From: Duganella rivi
GTDB taxonomy: Bacteria > Pseudomonadota > Gammaproteobacteria > Burkholderiales > Burkholderiaceae_D
Direction: 5' to 3'
DNA: 64,000 nt
Assembly: GCF_009857435.1 (NCBI RefSeq)
Contig: NZ_WWCK01000007.1
Location: 372,001-436,000, forward strand
Position 1 is the stretch's first letter. Each line of letters begins with the position of its first letter. Below the pieces are notes generated by a model. That model saw nothing but the letters and a program-made list of their open reading frames with translations. It ran no database searches and was not told the DNA's origin. This document shows positions 34,141 through 43,462 of this stretch, piece by piece. The translations under genes and the position numbers were made by a program.

Positions 34141-35223
34141 ATGAGCAAATTCCACCCGCTGACCATCGCCCAAGTGCGCAACGAAACGCGCGACACCATC
34201 GCCGTCACCTTTGCCGTGCCGCCCGAGCTGCAGGACAGCTTCAAGTTCCAGCAAGGCCAGCACCTCACCCTGCGCGCCAGGATCGGCGACGACGACGTGC
34301 GCCGCTCCTACTCGATCTGCTCCGCCGTGCAGGACGGCGCGCTGCGCGTGGCCATCAAGCGCACGCAGGGCGGCCTGTTTTCCAGCTGGGCCAACGACAC
34401 CCTGCAAGCCGGCCAAACGCTGGACGTGATGCCGCCCATGGGCCACTTCAACGTGCCGCTGGACGCCGCCAACCGCAAGCACTACCTCGCCTTCGCGGCC
34501 GGCAGCGGCATCACGCCCATCCTGTCGATCATCAAGACCACGCTGGCGGCCGAACCGCACAGCCGCTTCACGCTCTTCTACGGCAACCGCGCTTCCTCGT
34601 CCGTCATCTTTAAAGACGAACTGTCCGACCTCAAAGACAGCTACATGGAACGCCTCAAGCTGGCCTATGTGATGAGCCGCGAGCAGCAGGACATCGAACT
34701 ATTCAACGGCCGCATCACGCAGGAGAAAGCCGCGCAGTTCCTCCGGCACTGGGTGTGCGCCGACGACATCGACGTCGCCTTCATCTGCGGCCCGGAAGAC
34801 ATGATGCACGGCGTCTCGGCCGCGCTGCAGGACGCCGGCATGCCGAAGTCGAACATCAAGATCGAACTGTTCGCCGCCAGCATTCCCAGGCACGCGCATC
34901 AGCCGCGCGCCGCCGGCGCAGCGGCCGCCGTCCACCAGCATACCGAGGTCACCGTCATCATGGACGGCAATGCCGCCAGCTTCACCATGGAGCAGGACAA
35001 GGAATCGCTGCTCGACGCCGGCCTGCGCGCGGGCCTCGACATGCGCTACTCTTGCAAAGGCGGCGTGTGCTCGACCTGCCGTTGCAAAGTCATCGAGGGC
35101 AAAGTCGACATGGACGCCAACTACGCGCTGGAAGACTACGAAATCGCGCGCGGCTACGTATTGAGCTGCCAGAGCTTCCCCACCACCGCCAAAGTCGTCA
35201 TCGACTTCGACCAAGCCGAATAA
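34141..35223 (+). CDS. paaE: phenylacetyl-CoA epoxidase reductase PaaE
   Basis: A 360-aa flavin/iron-sulfur reductase that passes electrons from NADPH to PaaA. The FAD-binding motif is RRSYSICSA, the NAD(P) domain has FAAGSGITPILSIIKTTL and FICGPEDMMHG. The C-terminal plant-type 2Fe-2S ferredoxin has Cys at ~304, 309, 312 and ~343 (CKGGVCSTC ... VLSCQS). ATG 34141, five bases after paaD; the open frame upstream overlaps paaD in another register and is ignored. Confidence 0.96.
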   Translation: MSKFHPLTIAQVRNETRDTIAVTFAVPPELQDSFKFQQGQHLTLRARIGDDDVRRSYSICSAVQDGALRVAIKRTQGGLFSSWANDTLQAGQTLDVMPPMGHFNVPLDAANRKHYLAFAAGSGITPILSIIKTTLAAEPHSRFTLFYGNRASSSVIFKDELSDLKDSYMERLKLAYVMSREQQDIELFNGRITQEKAAQFLRHWVCADDIDVAFICGPEDMMHGVSAALQDAGMPKSNIKIELFAASIPRHAHQPRAAGAAAAVHQHTEVTVIMDGNAASFTMEQDKESLLDAGLRAGLDMRYSCKGGVCSTCRCKVIEGKVDMDANYALEDYEIARGYVLSCQSFPTTAKVVIDFDQAE

Positions 35224-35238
35224 AAACGGAGACCCCCC

Positions 35239-36039
35239 ATGGACTACCAGAACATCCTGTTCGACATCAGCGACGGCGTCGCCACGCTGACCTTGAACCG
35301 CCCGGACAAGCTGAATAGCTTCACGCAGGCCATGCACGACGAAGTGCGCCACGCGATCAAGCGTGTCGCCAGCGAGGTCGCCAGCGGCAGCGCGCGGGTG
35401 CTGGTGCTGACCGGCGCGGGGCGCGGCTTCTGCGCCGGCCAGGACTTGTCGGATCGCGCCGTGGAGCCGGGCGCGCGCGCCGTCGATCTGGGCGACTCGG
35501 TGGAACAGAACTACGCGCCGCTGGTGCAATCGCTGCGCAACCTGCCGCTGCCGGTGATCTGCGCCGTCAACGGCGTGGCGGCTGGCGCCGGCGCCAATAT
35601 CGCGCTGGCGTGCGACATCGTGCTGGCGACGCAGTCGGCCTCCTTCGTCGAAGTGTTCTGCAAACTGGGTTTGATTCCCGATACCGGCGGCACCTACTTC
35701 CTGCCGCGCCTTGTCGGCAGCGCGCGCGCCATGGGCCTTGCCATGCTGGGAGAAAAACTCAGCGCCGAGAAGGCCGAGGCATGGGGCTTGATCTGGAAAG
35801 CGATTCCCGACGCCGACTTCGCCGCCGAGGTGCAGGCGATGGCGCGCCACTTCGCCAGCGCGCCGACCAAGGGACTGGCCTTCACCAAGCAAGCCTTGCA
35901 CGCCAGTGCGCACAACAGCTTGCAGCAGCAGTTGTCGATGGAGTGCGGCATGATGAGCGAATTGGGACGCAGCGACGATTACCGCGAGGGCGTGGCCGCC
36001 TTCATGGAAAAGCGCGCACCGCAATTCAAGGGGCGCTGA
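35239..36039 (+). CDS. paaG: PaaG, ring-epoxide isomerase (enoyl-CoA hydratase family)
   Basis: A 266-aa crotonase-fold enzyme converting the phenylacetyl-CoA epoxide to oxepin-CoA. Oxyanion-hole segments are GAGRGFCAGQDLSDRA and VNGVAAGAGANIALACD; FVEVFCKLGLIPDTGGTYFLPRLVG carries the catalytic acidic residue. ATG follows GGAGA. The paaH start lies one base after its stop. Confidence 0.95.
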   Translation: MDYQNILFDISDGVATLTLNRPDKLNSFTQAMHDEVRHAIKRVASEVASGSARVLVLTGAGRGFCAGQDLSDRAVEPGARAVDLGDSVEQNYAPLVQSLRNLPLPVICAVNGVAAGAGANIALACDIVLATQSASFVEVFCKLGLIPDTGGTYFLPRLVGSARAMGLAMLGEKLSAEKAEAWGLIWKAIPDADFAAEVQAMARHFASAPTKGLAFTKQALHASAHNSLQQQLSMECGMMSELGRSDDYREGVAAFMEKRAPQFKGR

Positions 36040-36040
36040 G

Positions 36041-37621
36041 ATGGCGGCCCTGGATAGCGGCCGCGCGGTCGCGGTAATCGGCAGCGGCGCCATGGGCGCG
36101 GGCATTGCGCAGGTGGCAGCGGAGGCCGGCTACACGGTGCGCTTGTACGACACGCGTCCCGAAGCGGTGCAGAAGGCGATTGCCGGCATCGCGTCGGCGC
36201 TGGAAAAGCTGGTCGCCAAGGAGCGCATCAGCGCTGCCGATTGCACGGCGGCCGTGGCGCGCTTGCACGCTGCTGCTGCGCTGTCCGACGTGGCCGATGC
36301 GGGCATGGTGGTGGAGGCCATCGTTGAAAACCTCGACGCCAAGCGCGAACTGTTTGCGCAACTGGAAGGCATCGTCGCTGACGACTGCATCCTGGCGACC
36401 AATACCTCGTCGATTTCCGTGACCGCGATTGCGGCGGGCGTGCGGCTGCCGGGCCGTGTCGCGGGCATGCACTTCTTTAATCCGGTGCCGTTGATGGCGC
36501 TGTGCGAGGTGGTGAGCGGGCTGGCCACCGACGCTGCCGTCGCGCAGACGGTATACGACACGGCGGCGGCATGGGGCAAGAACCCGGTGCACGCCAAGTC
36601 AACGCCGGGCTTTATCGTCAACCGCGTGGCGCGGCCGTTTTACGCCGAGGGCTGGCGCTTGCTGAATGAGCAGGCGGCCGATGCGGCCACCATCGACGCG
36701 GTGATGCGCGAGGCCGGCGGCTTCCGCATGGGGCCATTTGAGTTGATGGACTTGATCGGGCACGACGTGAATTTCTCGGTCACGCAGTCGGTCTTTAACG
36801 CGTATTTTTGCGATCCGCGCTTTACGCCGTCGGTGCTGCAGCAGGAGATGGTGAATGCCGGCTTCCTCGGCCGCAAGACGGGCCGTGGCTTTTACCAGTA
36901 CGGCGATGGCGCCGCCGCGCCGCAGGCGCAGGCCGAAGCGCCGCAGCCGAAGCCGGAGTATGTGAGCTACACGGTGGAGCAGGGCGCGGCTTTGCACGCG
37001 GTGGGCGGCGCGGTAGTCGATGCGCTGGCGGCGCGGTTGCGCGCGGCGGGCATCGAGATCGCGCAGCGCCGCACGCCGGAGACCATCCGCTCCGCCGGCC
37101 CGCACGACGATGCGCCGGCTTTCCACTGCAACGGCGCTGCGGTGTATCTGACCGATGGCCGCAGCGCGACGCAGCGCGCCTGCGACAACCATCATCCAGA
37201 TACGGTGCTGTTCGACCTCGCGCTGGACTACGGCAGCGCCAAGCGGATTGCCGTCGCGTGTGCCGACCAGTGCGCGCCGGCGGCGTATCACGCAGTGGTG
37301 GGCTTGCTGCAAGCGGCCGGTTTCATCGTCACGCGCCTGGACGACGTGCCCGGCATGGCGGTGATGCGCACCGTCGCCATGCTGGCCAATGAGGCGGCGG
37401 ATGCGGTCAACCAGGGCGTCTGCAACGCCGCCGCTGCCGACACCGCGATGCAGAAGGGCGTCAACTACCCGCGCGGCCCGCTGGCGTGGGCGGATGCCGT
37501 CGGCATAGAACACATCGTGCGCGTGCTGGCCCATTTGGCGGGCAGCTATGGCGAGGATCGCTACCGCGTCTCGCCGCTGCTGCGCCGCAAGCAGGCGAGC
37601 GGAGGGCGCTTCCATGAATAA
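36041..37621 (+). CDS. paaH: PaaH, 3-hydroxyadipyl-CoA dehydrogenase
   Basis: A 526-aa 3-hydroxyacyl-CoA dehydrogenase: NAD-binding VIGSGAMGAGIAQVAAEAGY at ~12-31, catalytic His in GMHFFNPVPLM (~143), and substrate loop KSTPGFIVNRVARPFY. A second dehydrogenase C-terminal unit fills the last third, as is normal for PaaH/PaaC-type enzymes. It oxidises 3-hydroxyadipyl-CoA near the end of the pathway. It overlaps paaI by eight bases. Confidence 0.95.
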   Translation: MAALDSGRAVAVIGSGAMGAGIAQVAAEAGYTVRLYDTRPEAVQKAIAGIASALEKLVAKERISAADCTAAVARLHAAAALSDVADAGMVVEAIVENLDAKRELFAQLEGIVADDCILATNTSSISVTAIAAGVRLPGRVAGMHFFNPVPLMALCEVVSGLATDAAVAQTVYDTAAAWGKNPVHAKSTPGFIVNRVARPFYAEGWRLLNEQAADAATIDAVMREAGGFRMGPFELMDLIGHDVNFSVTQSVFNAYFCDPRFTPSVLQQEMVNAGFLGRKTGRGFYQYGDGAAAPQAQAEAPQPKPEYVSYTVEQGAALHAVGGAVVDALAARLRAAGIEIAQRRTPETIRSAGPHDDAPAFHCNGAAVYLTDGRSATQRACDNHHPDTVLFDLALDYGSAKRIAVACADQCAPAAYHAVVGLLQAAGFIVTRLDDVPGMAVMRTVAMLANEAADAVNQGVCNAAAADTAMQKGVNYPRGPLAWADAVGIEHIVRVLAHLAGSYGEDRYRVSPLLRRKQASGGRFHE

Positions 37622-38057
37622 TCTGAACGACGCACGCGCGGAAGCACAGGCACTTGCGGAGGCGGTGGCGGCGGCGATGTTTGCGCGCGATCCGGCCTCG
37701 CAGGCGCTGGGCATGGTGATTGACGCCGTGGCGCCGGGCTACGCACGGATGTCGATGCCGGTGCGCGCCGATATGCTGAACGGCCACCAGACCTGCCACG
37801 GCGGCTTTATCTTCACGCTGGCTGACAGCGCCTTTGCCTTCGCCTGCAACAGCCGTAACCACGTCACCGTGGGCGCTGGCTGCAGCATCGACTACCTCGC
37901 GCCCGGCCACGAGGGCGACGTTTTGAGCGCCACCGCCGTCGAGCAATCGCTGGCCGGCAAGAGCGGCATCTACGACGTCAAGGTCAGCAACCAGGAGGGC
38001 CGCACGATAGCGCTGTTCCGCGGCAAATCGCACCGCATCAGCGGCAGCGTGATCTAA
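37614..38057 (+). CDS. paaI: PaaI, hydroxyphenylacetyl-CoA thioesterase
   Basis: A 147-aa hotdog-fold thioesterase: MLNGHQTCHGGFIFTLADSAFAFACNS carries the HGG and catalytic Asp region of the 4HBT family, and HVTVGAGCSIDYLAPGHEGD follows. It is considered a rescue enzyme releasing CoA trapped in dead-end aryl-CoA esters. Start 37614 lies inside the end of paaH, with GGAGGG upstream. Confidence 0.94.
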   Translation: MNNLNDARAEAQALAEAVAAAMFARDPASQALGMVIDAVAPGYARMSMPVRADMLNGHQTCHGGFIFTLADSAFAFACNSRNHVTVGAGCSIDYLAPGHEGDVLSATAVEQSLAGKSGIYDVKVSNQEGRTIALFRGKSHRISGSVI

Positions 38058-38070
38058 CAAGGAGACACCG

Positions 38071-39381
38071 ATGGTCCAACGCACTCCCGCGCCGTCCGAC
38101 CTGGAGCCGATCGAGCGCGCCAGCCGCGACGAGCTGCAAGCGCTGCAACTGCAACGCATGCAATGGTCGCTCAAGCACGCCTATGACAACGTGCCGCACT
38201 ACCGCGCCGCCTTCGACAAGGCCGGCGTCCACCCCGACGATCTGAAAACACTGGCCGATATCGCCAAGTTCCCGTTCACCACCAAGAAGGACTTGCGCGA
38301 CAACTACCCATTTGGCCTGTTCGCCGTGCCGCAAGAGCGTGTGGTGCGCGTGCATGCGTCGAGCGGCACCACCGGCAAGCCGACCGTGGTGGGCTACACG
38401 CAGAACGACATCGACACCTGGGCCAATGTGGTGGCGCGTTCGATCCGCGCCGCCGGCGGGCGCCGTGGCGACATGGTGCACATCTCCTACGGCTACGGCC
38501 TGTTCACCGGCGGCCTCGGTGCGCATTATGGCGCCGAGCGGCTAGGCTGCACGGTGATCCCGATGTCCGGCGGCCAGACCGAAAAGCAGGTGCAGCTGAT
38601 ACAGGACTTCAAGCCCGCCATCATCATGGTGACGCCGTCGTATATGCTGAACATCATCGAGGAATTCCAGCGCCAGGGACTGGACGCTGCCGCCAGTTCG
38701 CTCAAGGTCGGCATCTTCGGCGCCGAGCCGTGGACGGATGCGATGCGCGCCGAGATTGAGCAGCGTGCCGGCATCGATGCGGTGGACATCTACGGCTTGT
38801 CGGAAGTGATGGGCCCCGGCGTCGCCAGCGAATGCATCGAGAGAAAGGATGGCCCGGTGATCTGGGAAGACCACTTCTACCCGGAGATCATCGATCCAGA
38901 AACCGGCGAGGTGCTGCCGGATGGCGAAGAGGGCGAGCTGGTATTCACCTCGCTCAGCAAGGAGGCGCTGCCCATCATCCGCTACCGCACGCGCGACCTC
39001 ACGCGATTGCTGCGGCCGACTTCGCGCAGCATGCGCCGCATCGGCAAAATCACCGGGCGCTCGGACGACATGCTGATTATCCGCGGCGTCAACGTGTTCC
39101 CGTCGCAGATTGAAGAACTGATTTGCAAGATGCCGAAACTGGCGCCGCAATACCAGCTGGTGGTGAGCCGCGAGGGGCATCTCGATAAGCTCGACGTGCT
39201 GGCCGAGCTGCGGCCCGAGGTGGCGAGCGGGGAAATCGATGCGCTGTCGCGCGAGCTGGAGCAGCGCATCAAGACCAACGTCGGCGTTAGCACCAAGGTC
39301 AAGCTGCTGCCGCCCAATGGCATCGAACGCACGCTGACCGGCAAGGCGCGCCGCGTGGTTGATATGCGCCCGAAGAATTAA
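38071..39381 (+). CDS. paaK: PaaK, phenylacetate-CoA ligase
   Basis: A 436-aa AMP-forming ligase that activates phenylacetate, the entry step. The ATP loop is HASSGTTGKPTVVGYT (~93-108); further motifs are DIYGLSEVMGPGVA and the hinge RTRDLTRLL ... MRRIGKITGRSDDMLIIRGVNVFPSQIE. ATG behind AAGGAGA. A palindromic repeat separates it from the thiolase gene. Confidence 0.96.
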   Translation: MVQRTPAPSDLEPIERASRDELQALQLQRMQWSLKHAYDNVPHYRAAFDKAGVHPDDLKTLADIAKFPFTTKKDLRDNYPFGLFAVPQERVVRVHASSGTTGKPTVVGYTQNDIDTWANVVARSIRAAGGRRGDMVHISYGYGLFTGGLGAHYGAERLGCTVIPMSGGQTEKQVQLIQDFKPAIIMVTPSYMLNIIEEFQRQGLDAAASSLKVGIFGAEPWTDAMRAEIEQRAGIDAVDIYGLSEVMGPGVASECIERKDGPVIWEDHFYPEIIDPETGEVLPDGEEGELVFTSLSKEALPIIRYRTRDLTRLLRPTSRSMRRIGKITGRSDDMLIIRGVNVFPSQIEELICKMPKLAPQYQLVVSREGHLDKLDVLAELRPEVASGEIDALSRELEQRIKTNVGVSTKVKLLPPNGIERTLTGKARRVVDMRPKN

Positions 39382-39423
39382 AACGGGGTTGACGGTGCTG
39401 GTCGCTTTAAAAGTGTGCGGCAC

Positions 39424-39500
39424 CAACCCAACCCGCACACCGCTGCGGCCAGGGTCAGACCCCGTACGGGGTCTGACCCTTTCGTTCGGGGTGCTTTTTA
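39424..39500 (+). repeat. dispersed palindromic repeat, copy 1
   Basis: The core at 39452-39479 is GGGTCAGACCCC-GTAC-GGGGTCTGACCC (28 bp, near-perfect palindrome with central GTAC). It is flanked on the left by CCCAACCCGCACACCG and on the right by TTTCGTTCGGGGTGC, then TTTTTAA. The same flanks surround copies 2 and 3. The following T-run could let this copy terminate transcription after paaK. Confidence 0.9.
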
Positions 39501-39569
39501 AGATAGCAGTCCCGCGCCAACGACTACGCGCCTGTTGTACCCCGTCGAATGATAGATTGAGGAGACATT

Positions 39570-40775
39570 GTGAACGAAGCTTACATCTGTGACGCCATCC
39601 GCACCCCCTTCGGCCGCTACGGCGGCGCGCTGGCCGGCGTGCGCACCGACGACCTGGCTGCGCTGCCGATTGCCGCGCTGATCGCCCGCAACCCCGGCGT
39701 CGACTGGGCGCGCGTCGACGACGTCTACTACGGCTGCGCCAACCAGGCCGGCGAGGATAACCGCAACGTGGCGCGCATGGCGGCGCTGCTGGCCGGCTTG
39801 CCGGTCGATGTCCCGGCCAGCACCATCAACCGCTTGTGCGGCTCGTCGCTGGACGCGGTCGGCATGGCCGCGCGCGCGATCAAGTCGGGCGAGGCGCAGC
39901 TGGTGATCGCGGGCGGCGTGGAGAGCATGACGCGCGCGCCGTTCGTGATGGCCAAGGCCGATAGCGCGTTTTCGCGCGCGGCCAAGATCGAGGACACCAC
40001 CATCGGCTGGCGCTTCGTCAACCCGCTGATGAAGGCCGCACATGGCATTGACTCGATGCCGGAGACGGCGGAGAACGTGGCGCTGGAGTTTGGCGTCAGC
40101 CGCGCCGACCAGGATGCGTTTGCGCTGCGCAGCCAGCAGCGCTGGGCCGCCGCCCATGCAGCGGGCGTGTTCCGCGACCAGATCGTGCCGGTGACGCTGG
40201 CGCAGCGCAAGGGCGAGCCCAAGGTGTTCGACACCGACGAGCATCCGCGCCCGGACACCACGCTGGAGATGCTGGCCAAGCTGAAAGGCGTGGTGCGGCC
40301 CGACGGCACGGTCACGGCGGGCAATGCATCGGGCGTGAACGATGGCGCGTGCGCGATCCTGCTGGCGTCTGCGGCGGCGGCCGGACAGTATGGCTTGCGC
40401 AAGCGCGCGCGCGTGCTCGGCATGGCGACGGCGGGACTGGCCCCGCGCATCATGGGCTTCGGGCCGTCGCCGGCGTCGAAGAAGGTGTTGGCGCAGGTGG
40501 GCTTGTCGATTGCCGACATGGACGTGATTGAGTTGAACGAGGCGTTTGCCGCGCAGGGCCTGGCGGTGACGCGCGATCTTGGCCTGGCCGACGATGCGCC
40601 GCACGTGAATCCGAATGGCGGCGCGATTGCGATCGGCCATCCGCTGGGCGCATCGGGTGCGCGGATGGTGCTGGCGGCGCTGCATCAACTGGAGCGCACC
40701 GGCGGCCGCTATGCGCTGTGCACCATGTGCATCGGCGTCGGGCAGGGCATTGCGCTGGTGATCGAGCGCGTTTGA
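39570..40775 (+). CDS. paaJ: 3-oxoadipyl-CoA/3-oxo-5,6-dehydrosuberyl-CoA thiolase
   Basis: A 401-aa thiolase beginning with GTG (NEAYICDAIRTPFGRYGG) behind GAGGAGAC. The acyl-accepting Cys is in INRLCGSSLDAV (~90), the catalytic His in NPNGGAIAIGHPLGASG, and the second Cys in CTMCIGVGQG. It performs both thiolytic steps of the pathway. Equivalent genes are named pcaF in beta-ketoadipate pathways; context favours paaJ. Confidence 0.94.
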   Translation: MNEAYICDAIRTPFGRYGGALAGVRTDDLAALPIAALIARNPGVDWARVDDVYYGCANQAGEDNRNVARMAALLAGLPVDVPASTINRLCGSSLDAVGMAARAIKSGEAQLVIAGGVESMTRAPFVMAKADSAFSRAAKIEDTTIGWRFVNPLMKAAHGIDSMPETAENVALEFGVSRADQDAFALRSQQRWAAAHAAGVFRDQIVPVTLAQRKGEPKVFDTDEHPRPDTTLEMLAKLKGVVRPDGTVTAGNASGVNDGACAILLASAAAAGQYGLRKRARVLGMATAGLAPRIMGFGPSPASKKVLAQVGLSIADMDVIELNEAFAAQGLAVTRDLGLADDAPHVNPNGGAIAIGHPLGASGARMVLAALHQLERTGGRYALCTMCIGVGQGIALVIERV

Positions 40776-40787
40776 ACGGAGGCCGGC

Positions 40788-41399
40788 ATGGTCAAGGTTT
40801 ATGAGATTAACGGCGTGACGCCGGTCGTGCATCCGACGGCATATGTGCATCCCAGCGCGGTGCTGATCGGCGATGTGATCGTCGGGCCGCGCTGCTATAT
40901 CGGCCCGCTGGCGGCGCTGCGCGGCGACTTCGGGCGGCTGATTCTGGAGGAAGGCGCGAACTTGCAGGATACCTGCGTGATGCACGGCTTCCCCGGCTGC
41001 GATACGGTGGTTGAGCAGGATGGGCATATCGGTCATGGCGCGGTGCTGCACGGCTGCCGCATCGGGCGCAACGCGCTGGTGGGTATGAACAGCGTCATCA
41101 TGGATAACGCGGTGGTGGGCGCCGACAGCATCGTTGCGGCGATGAGCTTTGTGCGGGCGGGCATGGAGATCCCGCCGCGCAGCATGGCGGTCGGCTCGCC
41201 GGCCAGGGTGCTGCGCGAATTAAGCGACGACGAGATCAAATGGAAGTCTGGCGGTACCGCGCAGTATCAAGAGCTGGCGGTTCGCAGCATGCAAACCATG
41301 CGCGAGACCGAAGCCTTGACCGCGCCGGAGCCAGACCGCAAACGTATCGAATGGGACAGCGCGCTGCCGCTGCATCTGCACAAAAACGCTTCAGCATAA
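40788..41399 (+). CDS. paaY: PaaY, hexapeptide-repeat thioesterase
   Basis: A 203-aa left-handed beta-helix protein of the gamma-carbonic-anhydrase fold: [66 protein letters not shown]. The three His ligands are visible. PaaY is reported to hydrolyse CoA esters of the inhibitory pathway by-product, protecting the pathway. GGAGG upstream. Confidence 0.93.
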   Translation: MVKVYEINGVTPVVHPTAYVHPSAVLIGDVIVGPRCYIGPLAALRGDFGRLILEEGANLQDTCVMHGFPGCDTVVEQDGHIGHGAVLHGCRIGRNALVGMNSVIMDNAVVGADSIVAAMSFVRAGMEIPPRSMAVGSPARVLRELSDDEIKWKSGGTAQYQELAVRSMQTMRETEALTAPEPDRKRIEWDSALPLHLHKNASA

Positions 41400-41416
41400 T
41401 TATCGGAGACCGCACC

Positions 41417-43462
41417 ATGCCACAAACACTGCAAAGCTTTATCGCCGGACGCTGGATCGGCAGCGAGGCGGCGACGCCGCTGCATAGCGCGCTGACCAAC
41501 GCCGTCATCTATCACACCCACGCCGACCGCATCGACTTCGACGAAGCCGTTACCTACGCCCGCAAGCGAGGCGTGCCGGCGCTGATGCAGATGAATTTCC
41601 AGCAGCGCGCCGCGCGCCTGAAGGCGCTGGCCTTGTATCTGCTAAGCCGCAAGGAAGAACTCTACGCCATCTCGCACCAGACCGGCGCCACCCGCGCCGA
41701 TAGCTGGGTCGATATCGAAGGCGGCACCGGCACGCTGTTCGCCTACGCCAGCATGGGCAGCCGCGAGCTGCCGTCGTCGAATGTGCTGCATGAAGGCCCG
41801 GCCATGGCGCTGGGGAAGAACGGCGGCTTTGCCGGCACCCACATTCTGGTGCCGCGCGGCGGCTTGGCGGTGCACATCAACGCCTTCAACTTCCCGATCT
41901 GGGGCCTGCTGGAAAAGTTCGCGCCGAGCTTTTTGGCGGCCATGCCCTGCATCGGCAAACCTGCCAGCGCGACCAGCTACTTGACCGAAGCGCTGGTGCG
42001 CATGATGCACGAATCCGGCCTGCTGCCGGAAGGCGCGCTGCAACTGGTGATCGGCAGCACCGGCGACTTGCTGGATCGCCTTGGCGGCGCCGACGTGGTG
42101 ACCTTCACCGGCTCGGCCGACACGGCGGCCAGGCTGCGCACCAACCGCAACCTGATCGCCAATTCGGTGCCGTTTACTGCCGAAGCGGACTCGCTCAACT
42201 GCGCCATCCTGGCGCCGGATGTGACGCCGGACGACGCGGAGTTCGACCTGTTCGTCAAGGAAGTGGCGCGCGAGATGACCGGCAAGGCGGGGCAGAAGTG
42301 CACCGCGATCCGCCGCATCATCGTGCCGGAAAATATGGTCGATGCAGTCGGCACGCGCCTGCGCGAGCGCCTGGCGAAGGTCAGCGTCGGCGATCCTTCG
42401 GTGGAGGGCGTGCGCATGGGCGCACTGGCGTCGCGCGACCAGCAGCGCGATGTGACGGAGCGCGTCGAGCTGCTGGCGCGCGGCAACGAGGTGCTGTTCA
42501 GCGCGCGCGATGGCTTCAAGCCGGTCGGCGAGGGCGTGGGCGAAGGCGCGTTCTTCGCGCCGACCCTGCTGCTGTGCCGCGACGGCATGCGCAACGAGGC
42601 GGTGCACGACGTGGAAGCGTTTGGCCCGGTCAGCACCATCATCAGCTACAACGGCATCGAGGAAGCGCTGGCGCTGGCGGCGCGCGGCAAGGGTTCGCTG
42701 GTGTCGACGCTGGTGACCAAAGATCCGGCGACGGCGGCTTACGCTGTGCCTATGGCGGCGGCGTCGCATGGGCGCGTGCTGGTGCTGGATCGCGAGGCGG
42801 CGGTGGACTCCACCGGCCACGGCTCGCCGCTGCCGCAGCTGAAGCATGGCGGGCCGGGACGCGCCGGCGGCGGCGAGGAACTGGGCGGCATCCGCGCGGT
42901 GCGCCACTTCCTGCAGCGGGCGGCGGTGCAAGGCTCGCCGACCATGCTGGCGGCGGTGACGGGCGAGTATGTGCGCGGCGCCAAAGTGCAGGAAGATGCC
43001 GTGCATCCGTTCCGCAAGCACTTCGAAGATCTGGCGATCGGCGATTCGCTGCTGACCCATCGCCGCACGGTGGGCGAGGCGGACATCGTCAACTTCGGCG
43101 GCGTTTCGGGCGACTACTTCTACATGCACTTCGACGAAGTGGCGGCGAAAGATACGCAATTCGGCCAGCGCATCGCGCACGGCTACTTCGTGCTGTCGGC
43201 GGCGGCGGGCTTGTTCGTGTCGCCGGCGCCGGGCCCGGTGCTGGCCAACTACGGCCTGGATAATCTGCGCTTCGTGGCGCCGGTGGCGATAGGCGATACC
43301 ATCCGCGCGCGCCTGACCTGCAAGCGCAAGGTGGATCGCAACCGCACCGACGACAAGGGCGTGGGGCAGGGCGTGGTGGCGTGGGATGTGCAGGTGACCA
43401 ACCAGCGCGACGAGCTGGTGGCCAGCTACGACATCCTCACGCTGGTGATGAAGCGCGCGTGA
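41417..43462 (+). CDS. paaZ: PaaZ, oxepin-CoA hydrolase/semialdehyde dehydrogenase fusion
   Basis: A 681-aa bifunctional ring-opening enzyme. The aldehyde dehydrogenase part (~1-510) has the general-base Glu in PFTAEADSLN and the nucleophile Cys in KAGQKCTAIRR. The C-terminal MaoC-like hydratase (~530-681) has VNFGGVSGDYFYMHFDEVAAK and RIAHGYFVLS. It opens oxepin-CoA and oxidises the aldehyde. Start 41417 (MPQTLQSFIAGRWIGS) follows CGGAGACCG. Ends directly against the convergent VOC gene. Confidence 0.96.
   Translation: MPQTLQSFIAGRWIGSEAATPLHSALTNAVIYHTHADRIDFDEAVTYARKRGVPALMQMNFQQRAARLKALALYLLSRKEELYAISHQTGATRADSWVDIEGGTGTLFAYASMGSRELPSSNVLHEGPAMALGKNGGFAGTHILVPRGGLAVHINAFNFPIWGLLEKFAPSFLAAMPCIGKPASATSYLTEALVRMMHESGLLPEGALQLVIGSTGDLLDRLGGADVVTFTGSADTAARLRTNRNLIANSVPFTAEADSLNCAILAPDVTPDDAEFDLFVKEVAREMTGKAGQKCTAIRRIIVPENMVDAVGTRLRERLAKVSVGDPSVEGVRMGALASRDQQRDVTERVELLARGNEVLFSARDGFKPVGEGVGEGAFFAPTLLLCRDGMRNEAVHDVEAFGPVSTIISYNGIEEALALAARGKGSLVSTLVTKDPATAAYAVPMAAASHGRVLVLDREAAVDSTGHGSPLPQLKHGGPGRAGGGEELGGIRAVRHFLQRAAVQGSPTMLAAVTGEYVRGAKVQEDAVHPFRKHFEDLAIGDSLLTHRRTVGEADIVNFGGVSGDYFYMHFDEVAAKDTQFGQRIAHGYFVLSAAAGLFVSPAPGPVLANYGLDNLRFVAPVAIGDTIRARLTCKRKVDRNRTDDKGVGQGVVAWDVQVTNQRDELVASYDILTLVMKRA

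Noticed and set aside
39452-39479. Palindrome as a tRNA or riboswitch element
   Set aside because: Simple 12-bp palindrome with GTAC centre, repeated elsewhere with the same flanks; no cloverleaf or aptamer features.
41240-41416. Upstream extension of paaZ
   Set aside because: Overlaps the end of paaY; the aldehyde dehydrogenase domain begins at 41417 with a ribosome site.
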